64,000 nt of DNA, from contig JAKITO010000005.1 in assembly GCA_021648025.1 (NCBI GenBank), forward strand, positions 62,001-126,000. Direction: 5' to 3'. Both the position numbers and the translations under genes were made by a program. The notes beneath the pieces were generated by a model. That model saw only the letters and a program-made list of their open reading frames with translations, searched no databases and was not told the origin of the DNA. Source of the DNA: Paracoccaceae bacterium (GTDB lineage: Bacteria > Pseudomonadota > Alphaproteobacteria > Rhodobacterales > Rhodobacteraceae). Below, in pieces: positions 61,381 through 64,000 of the stretch (the first letter of the stretch is position 1; each line of letters opens with the position of its first letter).

Positions 61381-62829
61381 TCAGATCCTCAGGATGGCTT
61401 GCATCATTTCATCGGCTACTTCGATCATCCTTGCATTGGCCGCATAGGCCTGCTCGATAACCAGAAGCGCCTGCAATTCGGCATCGATATCGACGCCGAG
61501 GTCCAGTTCAATTCGGTTCAGTTCGGTCAGGCTGGCGGCGGCAAAGCTAAGCCTTTGTTCGGCTTGCCCCGACTGCTGTGATACCCGTGACAGCAGGGCC
61601 GAGCCAAGTCCGGCCATAGTTAGATCACCGGTGCCAAAGACGGTCGATCCCGGCGTTCGCCGTTCGGTCAGGATATTCGTAAAGGCCTGAAGCTGGCTGG
61701 CGTCGCCCGGCAGGCCAGGAACGCCGGCACCCAGACCGTCGCGCAAACGCCAGCTTTCTCCGCCTTGGCTGGAATCAACCAGCGCATTCACTGTGATCCG
61801 CCCGGCAAGGCCAAGTTCATCAGCAGCACTAAACGCTATGCCGTCGTCAGTGAAAAGCCCGGGATCGCCAGGGGCGACAGTTGCGTCCAATCCGGGCGTT
61901 TCAAACCGTTCGATCAGATCGCGGGCCACTGCGTCAAGGTCCGACTGGGCGGATACCGCCAGTTCATCACGTATTTCAAACTGGGCCGACAAGGTTCCAC
62001 CGCGCATGGCGCCATTGGTACTGCCGGTTCTCACCGGAACACCGTTGATTTCCAGACCAGACAGCAGGCCGTTGGCCAGGGTCATACCCGGAACCGTATC
62101 GCGCGCCGGAGTAAAGCCGACTGTCGCAGCAGGCCCGTCCAGCAGGATCGCACCACCATCAGTATATAGGGCGATCATCCCACGATCACGCGCCACAACG
62201 TTAACCGGAACAATCTTGTTAATCTCATCAACCAGCTTTTGGCGTTGGTCCAGCAGACCCGCATGTTGACTGGCACCCGAACTAACTGATGATAACCGCG
62301 AGTTGATTGCCTGAACGTCCTGCAACGCCTGATTAAGCCGGTTTACCTGAACGTCAATTGCTGTGTCAGCGCGCGTGCGCAATGAGCGCACACCTTCGGC
62401 GGCCTGGGCAATCTTTTGCGCCAGGCCGCTGGCCTCTGCTACGGCGGCATCAAGGCGCTGCGGTGATTCCGGGCGGCTTGATGCCTGGATCAGGCTGGAT
62501 TCAAAATTGACAATCCTCTGGCTGATGGACCCGGGATCAGTCACCGTTCCGATCAGAGATTCGAGCTGTGAATGAAAGCTTGATCGCGCATTTGCGGCCC
62601 CGAATATAGAATCTGACTGACGCCGGTTGGCGGTAATTCCGGGGTCGGCATGCCGGGTGATGCCGTTGATATGAACGCCCCCAGTAATACTGTTCGACGT
62701 AAGGCTTAGCGAACGACGTGCATACCCGGGCGTCTGGGCGTTAGCGATATTTTCGGACACCAGTTCGGCAGCGCGACGTGCGGCGTTCAGGCCGCTGATC
62801 GCGCTGTTCAAGGTTGATGAAAAGCTCAT
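61381..62829 (-). CDS. flgK: Flagellar hook-associated protein FlgK
   Basis: A 482-residue FlgK. The N-terminal rod/hook motif SAISGLNAARRAAELVSENI then ANAQTPGYARRSLSL is diagnostic, as is a C-terminal LQALLVIEQAYAANARMIEV. The middle is variable. FlgK joins hook and filament. It lies between flgE and flgL on the minus strand. Confidence 0.96.
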   Translation of the reverse strand: MSFSSTLNSAISGLNAARRAAELVSENIANAQTPGYARRSLSLTSNSITGGVHINGITRHADPGITANRRQSDSIFGAANARSSFHSQLESLIGTVTDPGSISQRIVNFESSLIQASSRPESPQRLDAAVAEASGLAQKIAQAAEGVRSLRTRADTAIDVQVNRLNQALQDVQAINSRLSSVSSGASQHAGLLDQRQKLVDEINKIVPVNVVARDRGMIALYTDGGAILLDGPAATVGFTPARDTVPGMTLANGLLSGLEINGVPVRTGSTNGAMRGGTLSAQFEIRDELAVSAQSDLDAVARDLIERFETPGLDATVAPGDPGLFTDDGIAFSAADELGLAGRITVNALVDSSQGGESWRLRDGLGAGVPGLPGDASQLQAFTNILTERRTPGSTVFGTGDLTMAGLGSALLSRVSQQSGQAEQRLSFAAASLTELNRIELDLGVDIDAELQALLVIEQAYAANARMIEVADEMMQAILRI

Positions 62830-62896
62830 GAATGGGTCTCCTGTTATCAGGCCGGTTTCAGGGCCCGGTTACCCGGGCCCTAATCAATCTGCGTAA

Positions 62897-64000
62897 TCAG
62901 CGTTTGATGTTCGTGGTTTCCTGCAACATCTCATCAACTGTCTGGATCACCTTGGCGTTGGACGAATAGGCCCGTTGCGTCTGAATCATCGCGGTCAATT
63001 CGCCGGCAACGTCCGTGGCAGATTCCTCTCGTGCAAAGGACACGATGTCACCGGTTGGGCCATCGCCCGCATCCCAAAGGAAGTATGATCCACTTTCCGG
63101 CGAAGGTTTATAGGTTTGCTGATCCAGTGAAACCATGCCATTGGGATTGGGCAGATCAACCAGTGGTACCTGATAAATAGTCCGGGTTATTCCGGTATCA
63201 AAAAATGCCCGGACAATACCATTTGCGTCAACTTCCACGCTTGTCATATTACCGACCGGAATGCCGTCTTTGGAAATGGATACCGGGGCAAAGCGATCAG
63301 ACAACTGGGTAAGACCGTTATTTTCGCCAATCATGCCGATATCAATTTCCATCGGGCCGCTGCCCACGTTCACAATGATCGTTCCGGTCGCAGGGTCATA
63401 GGCGCCGCCAGTTGTATCGGTCACCGTTGCCAGGGTGCCACCGGCCGTCCGGCTGTCGGTAAATGTCATGGTATATTCGCCAACAATGGCATTACCCGAC
63501 CCGCTATCACGCAATATCATTGTCCATTCGTTGGACGAACCGGTAGCCGGAATGGTGGGAACGAACTCAACACTGACGTTCGCGGATTTTCCCAGGTTGT
63601 CATAATATTCAACAGACAATTCCTGGCTGTCACCATCGGAGTCAAAACTGGTTTCGGTCGCAGGAAGGTTGACGCCCAAACTCATCTTTGTGGTTGGTTC
63701 GCCGGAAACCTGATTGACGTTGATCTGAACCGGCTCCAACCCGTCAGCGGTATCGCGAGGGAAGTTCGGGATCGTGCCGTCGGCCAAAGCGGGCCAGCCC
63801 ATCAGGACCAGGCCGGATTCGGTGGTCAGATACCCCTGAGCATCGGTGCGAAACGATCCGGTTGTGGTCAGAAGCATCTCGGGCGAGCCACTGCCAGCCG
63901 CAATCTCGGCGGCTGAGGCGACGGGCAAAAGACCACGCCCGCGCACCGCCAGATCGGTTGGATTTGAAGTGGAAATCAGCGGGCCGCGTTCATCGATCAG
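62897..64000 (-). CDS. flgE: Flagellar hook protein FlgE, N-terminus outside window
   Basis: The C-terminal 367 residues of a hook protein. The frame is open to the right edge (STSNPTDLAVRGRGLLPV). Family features are FRTDAQGYLTTESGLVLMGW (flagellar basal-body/hook core), LSVEYYDNLGKSANVSVEFV of the FlgE D2 domain, and the C-terminal TAMIQTQRAYSSNAKVIQTV. It lies upstream of flgK in the same operon. The start is not in view. Confidence 0.93.
   Translation of the reverse strand: MIDERGPLISTSNPTDLAVRGRGLLPVASAAEIAAGSGSPEMLLTTTGSFRTDAQGYLTTESGLVLMGWPALADGTIPNFPRDTADGLEPVQINVNQVSGEPTTKMSLGVNLPATETSFDSDGDSQELSVEYYDNLGKSANVSVEFVPTIPATGSSNEWTMILRDSGSGNAIVGEYTMTFTDSRTAGGTLATVTDTTGGAYDPATGTIIVNVGSGPMEIDIGMIGENNGLTQLSDRFAPVSISKDGIPVGNMTSVEVDANGIVRAFFDTGITRTIYQVPLVDLPNPNGMVSLDQQTYKPSPESGSYFLWDAGDGPTGDIVSFAREESATDVAGELTAMIQTQRAYSSNAKVIQTVDEMLQETTNIKR

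Overview
The window looks like chromosomal DNA of an alphaproteobacterium of the Rhodobacterales (Roseobacter-like). The grounds are a UPF0262 plus low-molecular-weight phosphatase pair, a hemD / Mic60-like / hemY heme locus, a tsaD-gpsA-YciI-EVE operon, a FlgE-FlgK-FlgL-FlgI flagellar run, a bacterial sodium channel of the NavAb/NaChBac type and codon use typical of that group. This is inferred from gene content; no 16S gene is present.

Left edge (1-3.9 kb): the end of an accessory region. It holds a partial RND efflux adaptor, a small potassium channel, a short basic protein and a tyrosine recombinase. The recombinase ends a few bases before the 3' half of a tRNA-Arg(CCT) gene, which looks like an integration (att) scar. 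The tail of an IS5-type insertion sequence follows.

Centre (3.9-44.4 kb): a large type VI secretion system (T6SS) neighbourhood. A main plus-strand run (10.6-37.8 kb) encodes TssA, TssB, TssC, Hcp, TagJ, TssE, TssF, TssG, ClpV, a voltage-gated Na+ channel, a giant TssB/TssC-type fusion, VgrG, an unknown protein, PAAR, an FHA protein, TssK, TssL (with OmpA domain), TssM, TagF and the PP2C phosphatase PppA. The kinase PpkA, an OmpA protein and a TagX-like M15 peptidase follow. Divergent from tssA is an ExbB-ExbD-ExbD-TonB-like operon. Two secreted caspase-fold proteins and a YceI/OmpA protein lie at the edges. No TssJ lipoprotein was recognised. The kinase, phosphatase, FHA protein and TagF form a threonine-phosphorylation control circuit. 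PpkA and the TonB-like protein appear to share a periplasmic C-terminal module.

Right part (44.7-64 kb): housekeeping genes. These are ahcY, pseudoazurin, a decayed DUF899 gene, a DUF2853 gene, the EVE/YciI/gpsA/tsaD operon, hemD/Mic60-like/hemY, a cyclase-family hydrolase with a TRAP transporter, a pteridine-reductase-like SDR, and the flagellar genes flgI, flgL, flgK and flgE (partial).

The most unusual features are the sodium channel translationally coupled inside the T6SS operon and, overlapping it, the TssB / acidic-repeat / TssB-TssC-like fusion, which contains what looks like a second internal start site.
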